DNA of 17,729 nt from Actinomycetes bacterium (GCA_025964635.1 JAOPYP010000610.1:1-17729), one strand, 5' to 3'; counted from the stretch's first letter, positions 1 through 7,643 are shown. Numbers and translations are program-made. The notes: a model not told the origin generated them from the sequence alone.

Positions 1-62
1 CCAGGGAGCGGCGCCCGTCGCGGACCGCTGCCGACCCGGTCACCCTGGGTCCCGGGCTCACG

Positions 63-773
63 GTGACCAGCGCTCTTGATCCAGAGGGGTGCCTGCGAGC
101 GCTCGATCAGGCCCTGCTGAGCTTCCGGGTTCCCGAGTTCACCCACCTGCCCTCGTTCACCGCCGCCGGCTGGATCTGGACCGCGGAGCCCGCCGAGGCT
201 CCGGCTCCGGGGACCGTGATCATCTGCGCCGACCGGACCGGAGATGACGTGCTGGTGGCGCTCTGGCCAGGTCCCCGCGGGGCGAGGATAGGGCTGTTCC
301 CCGTGCGCGGCGGAGAGGAGCAGGTGGACCGGCTGCACCGCTCGCTACTGGCGGACTGGCGGCTGTGCGACACATCCCTGTCGGTGGCGCCGGGCGGTCT
401 GGATGCCGGGCTGATCGGGCTTGCCCCGCCCGTCCTGGCCGGCGGCTACGCCGACGAGATCCTGTCGGCGGCCGGGTACCGGTGCACCCAGCGGAATACG
501 CAGGTCGTGATGCGGGCCGCCGGGAGCCTGTTCCTGGCCCGGGCCCAGCAGTTCGTCGCGCACCGGAAACCCCGTGCGGCCCGGCGGTTCGTGCGGCGGA
601 ACGCCCTGCCCCAGCCGGTGAGCGCGGCCGCCCTCCAGCAGATCATCGACGACCTGGCCCGCTGGGATCCCGGAATGCTGCCCCACGTCCAGTGGATGCC
701 GATGCGCGCCCGGGCCATCATGCTCGAGCGCAGCCAGGATCGCGAGACCTTCTGGGGAGACCTCGACTGGTGA
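63..773 (+). CDS. Hypothetical protein, 236 aa, possibly 5'-incomplete
   Basis: I do not recognise this protein. It is a soluble alpha/beta-looking chain with no signal peptide or membrane segment. It has a Trp-rich patch near residues 37-40, an Arg-rich segment around 168-180 and an acidic C-terminus ending FWGDLDW. Codon use is typical GC-rich actinomycete, with G or C in third positions, so it is probably genuinely coding. The start is weak: the GTG at 63 has no good ribosome site. The same frame stays open to the left edge of the window, so the true start may lie outside. A 7-bp inverted repeat (38-44 with 62-68) overlaps the proposed start. The gene precedes the methyltransferase by 125 bp on the same strand. 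No function is proposed. Confidence 0.6.
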   Translation: MTSALDPEGCLRALDQALLSFRVPEFTHLPSFTAAGWIWTAEPAEAPAPGTVIICADRTGDDVLVALWPGPRGARIGLFPVRGGEEQVDRLHRSLLADWRLCDTSLSVAPGGLDAGLIGLAPPVLAGGYADEILSAAGYRCTQRNTQVVMRAAGSLFLARAQQFVAHRKPRAARRFVRRNALPQPVSAAALQQIIDDLARWDPGMLPHVQWMPMRARAIMLERSQDRETFWGDLDW

Positions 774-898
774 CCCGCCTGTGCGCCGGTGCGTGAGCGG
801 GTGCGAGGCCCGGCCTGCCCGGCGTGCCTTGCCATACCGGCAACAAAGCTTGCGCCCGGTATCCGTCCGCGCCAGGGTCGTGGCGGAGGTGGTTCCGG

Positions 899-1576
899 GT
901 GGACGATCAGCACGGCCAGGACAGGCAGGATGACCAGCACGGTCAGCCTGGGCGGTTCGACGAAGCGTTCTGGAACGAGCGGTACCGGTCCGCCGACGCG
1001 CTGTGGAGCGGGAATCCTAACCGCTACCTGGTCAGCGAAGCCTCGGACCTGCGTCCCGGCACGGTTCTGGACGTCGGCTGCGGCGAGGGCGCGGACGCCC
1101 TCTGGCTGGCCGGGCGCGGCTGGCGGGTCACCGGAGTCGACCTGTCCACGGTCGCGCTCGAGCGGGCCGCCCGGCATGCGGCGGAGGCCGGGCCAGGAAT
1201 GGCAGCCCGGATCGACTGGGTGCACGCCGACCTGATCGGCTGGGATCCGGGCGTGGCCCGCTACGACCTGGTCTCCAGCCAGTACCTGCACCTGCCGCCC
1301 GGGGTCCGGGAGGCGTTGTTCCGCGCCCTCGCGGGCGCGGTGGCGCCGGGTGGCACGCTGCTCATCGCCGGCCATCATCCCTCGGATCTGCAGACGACGA
1401 TGCCCCGCCCGCCGATGCCCGAGTTGTTCTTCACTGGCGAGGACATCGTGGCCCTGCTCGACGCCGGTGACTGGAAGGTCATCACCGACGAGGCGCCGCA
1501 ACGCTCTGCGCCCGACCCTGACGGGCGTCCCGTCATGATCAGGGACACCGTGTTCCGGGCCCGGCGCGGCGGCTAG
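899..1576 (+). CDS. Class I SAM-dependent methyltransferase
   Basis: This is a cytosolic small-molecule-type methyltransferase of about 225 aa. After an acidic, Gln-rich N-terminus it shows FWNERY (residues 25-30), the SAM-binding motif I VLDVGCGEGAD (56-66) and the acidic ribose-binding Asp81 in GVDLS. Later come the YDLVSSQYLHLPP motif and a GGTLLIAGHH strand. The layout resembles TehB/thiopurine-type and other small Rossmann methyltransferases. The substrate cannot be deduced. The start was set at GTG 899 because GGAGGT (885-890) lies 8 nt upstream. The in-frame ATG at 824 lacks such a site and would add a low-complexity leader. It stands alone between the unknown protein and the OsmC gene, 40 bp before the latter, so it may be co-transcribed with it. 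Confidence 0.88.
   Translation: MDDQHGQDRQDDQHGQPGRFDEAFWNERYRSADALWSGNPNRYLVSEASDLRPGTVLDVGCGEGADALWLAGRGWRVTGVDLSTVALERAARHAAEAGPGMAARIDWVHADLIGWDPGVARYDLVSSQYLHLPPGVREALFRALAGAVAPGGTLLIAGHHPSDLQTTMPRPPMPELFFTGEDIVALLDAGDWKVITDEAPQRSAPDPDGRPVMIRDTVFRARRGG
902..946 (+). repeat. 18-bp duplication encoding DDQHGQ twice
   Basis: Two near-identical 18-bp segments (902-919 and 929-946, three mismatches, all third-position) encode the same hexapeptide DDQHGQ at residues 2-7 and 11-16 of the methyltransferase. They are separated by 9 bp. The duplication lengthens a disordered N-terminal tail before the fold begins. Confidence 0.7.
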
Positions 1577-1616
1577 AGTCCAGGCGGGTACGTGACCCAA
1601 ACGTGAGGGAGATCCC

Positions 1617-2057
1617 ATGCCCACAAGAACTGCGCGGACCGACTGGACAGGAACGCTCGAAGACGGCTCTGGCCAGGTCGAGCTGACGAGCTCCGGAATC
1701 GGGACCTACGAAGTGTCCTTTCCCAGGCGGGTGGCTGACGAGGCCGGGGGATACACCAGCCCGGAAGAACTCATCGCGGCGGCCCACTCGGCGTGTTACG
1801 CGATGCAGCTGTCGGCACTGATCGGCCAGGCCGGCGGCACGCCGCAGGCGCTCGACGTGCAGGCGGACGTGTCGCTCGGGCCCGACCCGGCGGGCGGATT
1901 CCGGCTGACCGGCATCAAGCTCACCGTCCGGGGTGAGGTCGAGGGCCTGGACGCCGCCCAGTTCCTCAAGGCGGCCGAGGACGCGAAGGCCGGCTGCCCG
2001 GTCAGCAAGGCGCTCACCGGCGTCGACATCACCCTCGACGCCCGGCTCGAGGGCTGA
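1617..2057 (+). CDS. OsmC/Ohr-family peroxidase
   Basis: This 146-aa cytosolic protein belongs to the OsmC/Ohr family of thiol peroxidases, which reduce organic hydroperoxides, usually with lipoylated proteins as reductant. The conserved pair of cysteines is present: Cys60 in AAHSACYAMQLS and Cys127 in KAGCPVSKAL. The helix SPEELIAAAHSACY, with its conserved Glu, is also present. Length matches the OsmC subgroup (about 140-145 aa). ATG 1617 has a GAGGGA-type ribosome site just upstream. The gene is 40 bp after the methyltransferase and convergent with the cvnD gene, 88 bp away. I see no OhrR-type regulator nearby, so its control is unknown. Assignment to OsmC rather than Ohr rests on overall resemblance only. 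Confidence 0.93.
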   Translation: MPTRTARTDWTGTLEDGSGQVELTSSGIGTYEVSFPRRVADEAGGYTSPEELIAAAHSACYAMQLSALIGQAGGTPQALDVQADVSLGPDPAGGFRLTGIKLTVRGEVEGLDAAQFLKAAEDAKAGCPVSKALTGVDITLDARLEG

Positions 2058-2145
2058 CCGCCGGGGGTCGCTGGTCACCGCGATCCTGGCCGCCCCGAAC
2101 GCCGGTCTCCCGGTCTGAGCAGGGGGGACGGGCGGTGCTGGCTCA

Positions 2146-2694
2146 TCAGTGGCTGCCCAGGTGCGCGGCCATGGCGTGCTGGACGAGGGTCACCAGGGCC
2201 GTCTTGGCTGATTTCCGCGCGCGCGCATCGCACTCGATGACCGGCACGTCCTGGTTGACCGACAGCGCCTCCTGGACATCGCCGATGGTGTGCGGGTACT
2301 CGCCGTGGAATCCGTTGACGCCGACGATGAACGGCAGGTCGGCCGCCTCGAAGTAGTCGACCGCGGGGAAGGAATCGGCGAGCCGCCGGCTGTCCACCAG
2401 GACCACGGCCCCGATGGCCCCCTCGATCAGGTCATCCCACATGAACCAGAAGCGCTGCTGGCCCGGCGTGCCGAACAGGTACAGGACCAGCCCGGCGTCC
2501 AGCGTCGCCCGCCCGAAGTCCATCGCCACCGTGGTGGTCGTCTTCCCCGGCACGGCGGACAGGTCGTCCACGTCGCCGCTGGCCGAGGTCAGCGCCGCCT
2601 CGGTGGTCAGCGGCGTGATCTCGGAGACCGATCCCACGAAGGTGGTCTTGCCGACCCCGAAACCACCCGCAATAACGATCTTCACGGACGTCAT
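2146..2694 (-). CDS. cvnD: Conservon small GTPase-like protein CvnD
   Basis: This 182-aa protein is the ATP/GTP-binding member of the actinobacterial conservon (Cvn) signalling cassette, a G-protein-like switch thought to act with the CvnA kinase at the membrane. Visible motifs are the P-loop GGFGVGKT (residues 10-17), the conserved GKTTTTVAMDFG block (50-61), the G3-like GTPGQ (75-79) and the C-terminal ECDAR (154-158). The usual NKxD base-recognition motif is replaced by a VNGFH segment (126-130). The start is ATG 2694, with AGGA about 9 nt upstream. An in-frame extension to 2784 has no homologous character. It is the last gene of the minus-strand cassette, 105 bp after cvnB, where cvnC would normally sit overlapping cvnD. 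Confidence 0.92.
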   Translation of the reverse strand: MTSVKIVIAGGFGVGKTTFVGSVSEITPLTTEAALTSASGDVDDLSAVPGKTTTTVAMDFGRATLDAGLVLYLFGTPGQQRFWFMWDDLIEGAIGAVVLVDSRRLADSFPAVDYFEAADLPFIVGVNGFHGEYPHTIGDVQEALSVNQDVPVIECDARARKSAKTALVTLVQHAMAAHLGSH

Positions 2695-2799
2695 CGCCGC
2701 GTTTCCTGGATCACCCCGGAGGGGCTGTGCGCTTGCGTAATCCACTGGGTGCCCTTCCGCACAGGTGAGGAGAGAGTGGGGCATGAACCCCTTCCGGGA

Positions 2800-3222
2800 C
2801 TAGCCGCCGTTCCGGGGGCTCAGTGCGCCGCGCGGCTCAGGCGTGAGGGCGCGGCCCACCCTTTCGACGAGCAACGCCATCTCGTAGGCCACCAGGCCCA
2901 TGTCGCAGTCGTCGGACGCGAGCACGGCCAGGCTCGATCCGTCGCTGATCGCCATGACGAGCAGCACGCCCCGCCGCATCTCGACGATCGTCTGCGTGAC
3001 CGGGCCGCCCTCGAATACCCGCGCCGCCCCTTGGGTCAGGCTGGTCAGTCCCGAGGTCACGGCGGCGAGCTGGTCCGCCCGGTCCTTCGGGAACCCGTCC
3101 GAGAAGGCGAGCGGCAGGCCGTCGGCCGAGACCACGATGGCGTGGGCCACCGCGGGCACCCGCCCGGCAAAATCGGTGATGAGCCAGTTCAGGTCCTGGA
3201 CCGGCGAGGTCAGCGGGCTCAC
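2800..3222 (-). CDS. cvnB: Roadblock/LC7-domain protein CvnB
   Basis: This 140-aa cytosolic protein of the roadblock/LC7 fold is the CvnB component of conservons. The N-terminal LNWLITDFAGRVPAVAHAIVVSADGLPLAFSDG is diagnostic for this group, followed by the helix RADQLAAVTSGLTSLTQGAA and the strands of the dimerising sheet (QTIVEMRRGVLLVMAISDGSSLAVLA). Family members bind the partner GTPase and probably modulate its cycle. GTG 3222 is preceded by AGGGGA, which fixes the start. It follows cvnA by 84 bp, and a 7-bp perfect hairpin lies in that gap. Its own stop is followed by 105 bp before cvnD with no DUF742 gene between. Confidence 0.93.
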   Translation of the reverse strand: MSPLTSPVQDLNWLITDFAGRVPAVAHAIVVSADGLPLAFSDGFPKDRADQLAAVTSGLTSLTQGAARVFEGGPVTQTIVEMRRGVLLVMAISDGSSLAVLASDDCDMGLVAYEMALLVERVGRALTPEPRGALSPRNGG

Positions 3223-3236
3223 GATTCCCCTTTCTG

Positions 3237-3256
3237 GCTGGCCTGGGGAGGCCAGC
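3237..3256 (-). other. Hairpin between cvnA and cvnB
   Basis: A perfect 7-bp inverted repeat (3237-3243 with 3250-3256) with a 6-nt loop can be extended by three more pairs if G-U wobbles are allowed. It ends a few bases upstream of the cvnB ribosome site. No T-run follows in the direction of transcription, so it is more likely an RNA processing or translation-tuning structure than a terminator. Confidence 0.4.
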
Positions 3257-3280
3257 TGGATGACCGCGGCCGGCGGGGGC

Positions 3281-3325
3281 GGGGCACCGTGTTACGGGGC
3301 ACCGCGTTACGAGGCACGGTCTGCC
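3281..3325. repeat. 15-bp tandem repeat at the 3' end of cvnA
   Basis: Three abutting 15-bp units run 3281-3295, 3296-3310 and 3311-3325. The first two differ at one base (GGGGCACCGTGTTAC type); the third is clearly diverged. The cvnA stop codon lies in the second unit, so the array spans the end of the coding region and the start of the cvnA-cvnB spacer. It probably arose by slippage. Confidence 0.6.
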
Positions 3326-6228
3326 TCGCCGCCGATGTCCGTCTCGTCCCCGGGTCCGGTCGCGCGCGCTTTCCTGACTCCTTGCTGGAAGCTCGACAGG
3401 CGCTGCCTGGTCTGTGAGGCGGACCGCCCAGGCGGGGGTGGCGCCGGTGCCACCGCGCCCGCGCCGCCGGGCACCAGGTTCGCCTTGGGCACCCGCTTGG
3501 GCAGTCCTGCCTCGGTGGTGTCCGCGAACACCGGCGCCCGCACCGCCTCCGCCGCCTGCCAGCCGGCGTCCGCGGGCGATGACCAGCCGGCCACCGCATC
3601 CGGTTGCCCGGCGGCCCGGCCCACGGGCTGGCCGCCCCGCCGGAACCAGTCGGACTCCACCGATTCGAAGATGGGCAGGCGGTTCTCCGGCCCCGCGCTC
3701 TCCGCGGGCGGGAGCACCACGCGACGCGCCGGAGGCTCGGGCCCCGGAGTTCCGGCGGCGGCAGGCCTGCCTATCCCCGCCCCGCTCCCGTTCCCGGACT
3801 GGGCCGGGACCGCCGTGCTGATGTCCGGGCGGGTCCCGGTCTCCGAGGCCGCGGCACCGCTCCCGGGCTGGACCGGCGCGCGCCGCAGCGGGCGCGGCGG
3901 CGCCGCCGGCCAGGTGGCCGCCGGATGCTCGTCCTCCCCGTTGACGGCCAGCCCCGTCTCCATCCAGGGAGTCGCCGCCGCCGTGCTGGCCTCCCCCGGC
4001 GGGCGCAGGTCCGAGAGGGACGCCGTGGCCTGCCGCGTCACCACCTCGTCGGGAAGCCACACCAGAGCGGTCAGGCCGCCCTTGGACGCGGGCCGGAGGC
4101 GGACATGGATCCCGTGCCGGGCGGCCAGCCGGGCGACCACGAACAGGCCCATCCGGCGGGACACCGCGACGTCGACGACCGGCGGATTGTCCAGCCGCCA
4201 GTTGGCGTGGGCTACCTCCTCCGCGCCCATCCCGACGCCCTGGTCGGTGATGTCCAGCAGGACGCCGCCGCTGTTGAGCGGGTACCCCGACACGTGCACC
4301 ACGGTGTCCGCGGGGGAGAACGTGGTCGCGTTCTCGGCGAGCTCGGACAGCAGGTGAACGACGTCGTTGACCGCCTGGCCGCGGACTGAGATGCCCGGCT
4401 GGATGTCCGGGGCCACCCGCTCGTAGTGCTCGATCTCCGATACCGCGGCGCGCAGGACATTCACCAGCGCCACGGGCTCGCTCCACCGCTTGGACAGCTC
4501 GTGGCCCGCCAGGACCAGGAGGTTCTCGGAGTTGCGGCGCATCCGGGTGGCCAGGTGGTCCATCTGGAACAGGTTGGAGAGCCGCTCGGAATCCTGCTCG
4601 CCCTGTTCCAGGTCATCGATGAGCCGGATCTGGCGCTCCACCAGCGTCTGGCTCCGGCGGGAGAGGTTCACGAACATCGCGTTGATGTTCCCGCGCAGCG
4701 CCGCCTCGTTGGCCGCCAGCCGCACGGCCTCCCGGTGAACCTGGTCGAACGCCCGGGCGACCTCCCCGATTTCGTCGGTGGAGTCCACCTCGATGGGAAC
4801 CACCTCCAGCGGCGCCTCGCTGCCGCCCCCGCTCATCAGGCGGACGGTCTCCGGGAGCCGTTCCCCCGCCACCTCGAGCGCGCCGGTCCGCAGCTGATGC
4901 AGCGGCCGGGTCATGGACCGGCCCAGGGCCAGGGTGAACAGCACTGCCAGCGCCAGCACCAGGATCACCGCGAAGGCCCCGATCAGCGCGGCCGCAATGG
5001 CCGCGCCCCGCAGCGAGCCGCTCTGCGCGATGACCGAGTTCATCAGCCCCTGCTCGACCGCGTGCAGGCTGGCCACCAGGTACGCGGAACCGCTGGCCGC
5101 GTTGGTGAAGGCGGGATTCTCCGCCGACGAGCCGCCGCCCTGGGCCAGCGTGATGGCCTGCTGCACCTGCGCCTGCGCACGGTCGGCCTGGGCGGAGGAC
5201 AGATCGCTGTCGTAGAGGTGACGCTGGCTGCTGGTGGCGGTCAGGCTGAACTGGGCCAGGTCAGCCTGCTGCTCGGCCTGCGCGGCGTTGATGGCGGCCA
5301 GCTGCCCGGGCTGGAACTGGTTCGCGCCGACCAGGTCCGGGGTCAGGGCCGACGTGAGGAGGGCCTGCTCCTGGGAGACCTGTTCCTTCGAGGCCGAGAT
5401 GAGCCCGACGACCCGGGCGGTGTCCGCCAGCGCCGCGTCGTTACTGCCGGTCGCAATCTCGCCTTCGAGGGCGAGAAGCTGGCTGATCGTGGCCGCATAT
5501 TCCTGGATGACCGCAAGCGAGGGAATGCGGGTGCTGGCCGCGACGCCGCGCAGGGCGGGCAGCCCGTCCAGCGAGGTGATCGCTCCCCTGGCTTCCTGCC
5601 GGGCCACCGCCGGATAGGACGGCCCGATGGTGGCGGCCCCGCCCCGCACCCGGGCCGCGAGGCGGTCGGTAGCCCGCCGGTCCTTGGCCAGCACTGCCAC
5701 CTGGGGGGCGGCGGCCGTCGCCGGGGAGCCCCGGCCTCCTGCGGCCGGCCCCATCGTGACGTACCTGATGGTGTCTTCGCGCTCGATCTGGAGGGCCTGG
5801 ACCAGGTTGGTGATCTCGCCGCCCAGCCGGGAGAACTGCTCGACCCGCTGGTAGGCCAAGGCCCGGCGCGCGGACGACACCACGCTGACGCCCCCGAGGA
5901 TCACGGCGGCGAGCGTGGGCAGCAGGACCAGCAGCAGCAGGCGCGACCGCACCCGCCAGTTCTTCAGAGCAAAGCGGGAGGCGGCCTGGGGCGCCCCGGC
6001 CGCCGTGGGCGTTATCCCCGGGACTACGCCGGCGTCCGCGCCACCCGCCCCGCTGAGGTCGCCACCGGCCGTACCAGCGGCCGCACCACCGGGCGCCCCA
6101 CCGAACGCACCGCCGTAGCCGGAATAGGTGTCCCTCCCGTCGAGCGCAGCAACTGGTGCCGTGAGCAGCCGCGGGCGGCTGGTCGCGTCATGGGCCGCGC
6201 TGTCTGCTCTCCCTCGCCTGGATCGCAC
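3307..6228 (-). CDS. cvnA: Conservon sensor histidine kinase-like protein CvnA with NIT domain
   Basis: This large membrane kinase-like protein heads the conservon cassette. From GTG 6228 it is about 973 aa. A Gly/Ala-rich cytoplasmic N-terminus is followed by basic ALKNWRVRSR and the first membrane helix (about residues 96-118). An extracytoplasmic NIT (nitrate/nitrite sensing) domain to about 400 follows, then a second helix (408-435) and a HAMP-like linker. A DHLATRMRR helix contains His558. The ATPase domain has N-box ELAEN (629-633), DQGVGM (662-667) and a GLFVVARLAARHG block near 694. A Pro/Ala-rich tail of more than 200 residues ends it. GTG 6228 was chosen for the GAGAGG about 10 nt upstream; an open frame continues to 6348 without a ribosome site. 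Whether it phosphorylates a partner is not known for this family. Confidence 0.92.
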   Translation of the reverse strand: MRSRRGRADSAAHDATSRPRLLTAPVAALDGRDTYSGYGGAFGGAPGGAAAGTAGGDLSGAGGADAGVVPGITPTAAGAPQAASRFALKNWRVRSRLLLLVLLPTLAAVILGGVSVVSSARRALAYQRVEQFSRLGGEITNLVQALQIEREDTIRYVTMGPAAGGRGSPATAAAPQVAVLAKDRRATDRLAARVRGGAATIGPSYPAVARQEARGAITSLDGLPALRGVAASTRIPSLAVIQEYAATISQLLALEGEIATGSNDAALADTARVVGLISASKEQVSQEQALLTSALTPDLVGANQFQPGQLAAINAAQAEQQADLAQFSLTATSSQRHLYDSDLSSAQADRAQAQVQQAITLAQGGGSSAENPAFTNAASGSAYLVASLHAVEQGLMNSVIAQSGSLRGAAIAAALIGAFAVILVLALAVLFTLALGRSMTRPLHQLRTGALEVAGERLPETVRLMSGGGSEAPLEVVPIEVDSTDEIGEVARAFDQVHREAVRLAANEAALRGNINAMFVNLSRRSQTLVERQIRLIDDLEQGEQDSERLSNLFQMDHLATRMRRNSENLLVLAGHELSKRWSEPVALVNVLRAAVSEIEHYERVAPDIQPGISVRGQAVNDVVHLLSELAENATTFSPADTVVHVSGYPLNSGGVLLDITDQGVGMGAEEVAHANWRLDNPPVVDVAVSRRMGLFVVARLAARHGIHVRLRPASKGGLTALVWLPDEVVTRQATASLSDLRPPGEASTAAATPWMETGLAVNGEDEHPAATWPAAPPRPLRRAPVQPGSGAAASETGTRPDISTAVPAQSGNGSGAGIGRPAAAGTPGPEPPARRVVLPPAESAGPENRLPIFESVESDWFRRGGQPVGRAAGQPDAVAGWSSPADAGWQAAEAVRAPVFADTTEAGLPKRVPKANLVPGGAGAVAPAPPPPGRSASQTRQRLSSFQQGVRKARATGPGDETDIGGEADRAS

Positions 6229-6614
6229 AGTTTCTGCACCTCTCAACCCGGAAACGGCAGGTGGCCGCCGAGCGCAGGCACCGGCGCGCAACCAAAATGG
6301 CAGCCCCGGTTCCTGGCCAGCCATTCTCAGCGCGGACCCTGGCCCCACAGCCAGGAGCCAACTCTAACGCCCGGCGGGCTATCTCACGCTAATTGTTACC
6401 ACTGTTGTCAAACCTCGCCAACCGGGCGGGCGGGTCGGCAGTAAAGCGTCACAAATCTGGCCCCGCGTGCCGTCCGGGCGGGTTACCCTAAGCGCAGGCC
6501 GGCGATATTACTACCTTTCTTCGGAAAGCACCGGGCGCTGCTATAGCACTTAGCAAATTACCATTTAAATTCCGGTGCTTTATCGGGCTCGCCGGACTAT
6601 ATCGAGGAGGCGCC
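6229..6614. promoter_or_regulatory. Divergent promoter region of cvnA and the orphan binding protein
   Basis: This gene-free 386-bp spacer is visibly more AT-rich than its flanks, especially 6500-6600. It must carry promoters in both directions. On the minus strand a perfect TTGACA hexamer lies at 6406-6411, but no convincing -10 follows at standard spacing. On the plus strand the GGAGG of the binding-protein gene is at 6606-6610. The region also holds the nested inverted repeat at 6525-6581. I saw no match to a TPP, cobalamin or SAM riboswitch core. Confidence 0.5.
6525..6581. repeat. Nested inverted repeat upstream of the binding-protein gene
   Basis: The arms AAAGCACCGG (6525-6534) and CCGGTGCTTT (6572-6581) are perfect reverse complements separated by 37 bp. 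Inside lie two further short palindromes, TGCTATAGCA (6539-6548) and ATTTAAAT (6563-6570). The element ends 33 bp before the start codon. It could be a binding site for a dimeric regulator looping two half-sites, or a leader-RNA stem; the sequence alone does not decide. Confidence 0.6.
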
Positions 6615-7643
6615 ATGAGGCTTGTTCGGGCCTGGACCCGCGGAGAGCGTGCTCAGCTGGCCCGCCGGTCGGGCGCGGTGCTCGCGTCCGCCTCGCTGGC
6701 GCTGCTCGCGGCCGGATGCCATGTGCCGGGAGCCTCGCCGGGCCAGGCGGCCGGGAGCCAGCAGATCACCGTGGCGGTCGTGCCCGGCTTCGCCAACGCG
6801 CCGCTGCAGGTGGCCGTCGAGCACGGGCTGTTCGCCCAGCACCACCTGGACGTGACCGTGCAGACGTACCAGACCGTGCAGCAGGCGTATGGCGCCTTGA
6901 CCAGCGGCCAGGCGGACGTGATCAGCGGCGATTACGCCGGGCTGCTCTACGCGCAGGCTGATGAGGCCCATGCGCAGCTGCGGCTGATCGCGGACGGGTA
7001 CGACGCCACGCCGGGGGTCATGGAGGTTCTCACCCTGCCCGGCTCCGCGATCAAGGGCCCCCAGGACCTGCAAGGCAAGGCGGTCGCCACGCCGCTGCAG
7101 GAACTAGCCCCCTTCTCGGCCACCGCCCCCTACAACGTCGAGACGCTGACCGCCGAGGCGGTGCTGCAGAGCGATAGCGTCAGCCCCTCCAGTGTCCTCT
7201 GGACGGCCATGCCCCCGGCCGATCTGGTCACCGCGCTGCGCGATCATCAGGTCAGCGCGATCGTGGCCACCCAGCCGTACATCCTGCAGGCTGAGACCGA
7301 ACTCGGCGCCGTCGAACTGCTCGACGTGTGCAGCGGCGTGACCGCCAGCCTGCCGCTGTCGGGGTACTTCACGACCGCTGCCTTCGCCCGCGGTCATGCC
7401 GCGGGCCTGCGCGGCTTCCGGTCCGCACTCAACGCGGCCAAGGCGAGCACGGCCCAGCTCGGCACCGTCCGGTCGGCGCTCGGGACGTTGCCGGGGATGT
7501 CCCCCCGGGAGGCGGCCCTGGTCACGATCGGGCAGTACCCGACGTTCCTGAGCGTCGGCCAGGTGCAGCGGGTGGCCGACCTGATGTATGGCACCGGCAT
7601 GATCCGCACCACGATTCCCGTGAAAAGCCTGGTGCTCCGCTGA
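6615..7643 (+). CDS. Solitary NrtA/SsuA/NMT1-like ABC substrate-binding lipoprotein
   Basis: This 342-aa exported lipoprotein has a basic N-terminus with RR at 17-18, a hydrophobic stretch and the lipobox LAAGC with Cys35 as the anchor. The mature part starts QQITVAVVPGFANAPLQVAVEHGLF, the typical first strand and helix of the periplasmic-binding superfamily that includes NrtA, SsuA, TauA and the THI5/NMT1 proteins. The DVISGDYAGLLYAQ and KAVATP segments follow in the expected order. Ligands in this family are nitrate, sulfonates, taurine or pyrimidines; the ligand here is unknown. ATG 6615 follows GAGGAGG closely. No matching permease or ATPase is adjacent. The neighbour across the divergent promoter is the NIT-domain kinase, so a sensing role is as plausible as transport. 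Confidence 0.85.
   Translation: MRLVRAWTRGERAQLARRSGAVLASASLALLAAGCHVPGASPGQAAGSQQITVAVVPGFANAPLQVAVEHGLFAQHHLDVTVQTYQTVQQAYGALTSGQADVISGDYAGLLYAQADEAHAQLRLIADGYDATPGVMEVLTLPGSAIKGPQDLQGKAVATPLQELAPFSATAPYNVETLTAEAVLQSDSVSPSSVLWTAMPPADLVTALRDHQVSAIVATQPYILQAETELGAVELLDVCSGVTASLPLSGYFTTAAFARGHAAGLRGFRSALNAAKASTAQLGTVRSALGTLPGMSPREAALVTIGQYPTFLSVGQVQRVADLMYGTGMIRTTIPVKSLVLR

Noticed and set aside
2290..3417. Long plus-strand open frame opposite cvnD and cvnB
   Set aside because: It is rich in Arg, Gly, His and Pro, has no recognisable domain, and lies opposite two genes with strong family signatures. It is a high-GC antisense artefact.
3219..3599. Minus-strand frame ending in repeated VPRN-type residues near the end of cvnA
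   Set aside because: Considered as a frameshifted cvnA tail, but the real cvnA frame continues to its own stop at 3307 with normal composition. The repeat is a by-product of the 15-bp DNA array.
4426..6444. 672-codon plus-strand open frame
   Set aside because: It is the exact antisense of the CvnA kinase and shows shadow composition (many Arg, Gly, Gln, His). The minus frame carries TM, NIT, HAMP-like and ATPase motifs.
6371..6614. Possible riboswitch before the binding-protein gene
   Set aside because: NMT1-like proteins can be thiamine-linked, so I looked for the CTGAGA and ACCTGA elements of a TPP riboswitch and for cobalamin and SAM cores. None was present.
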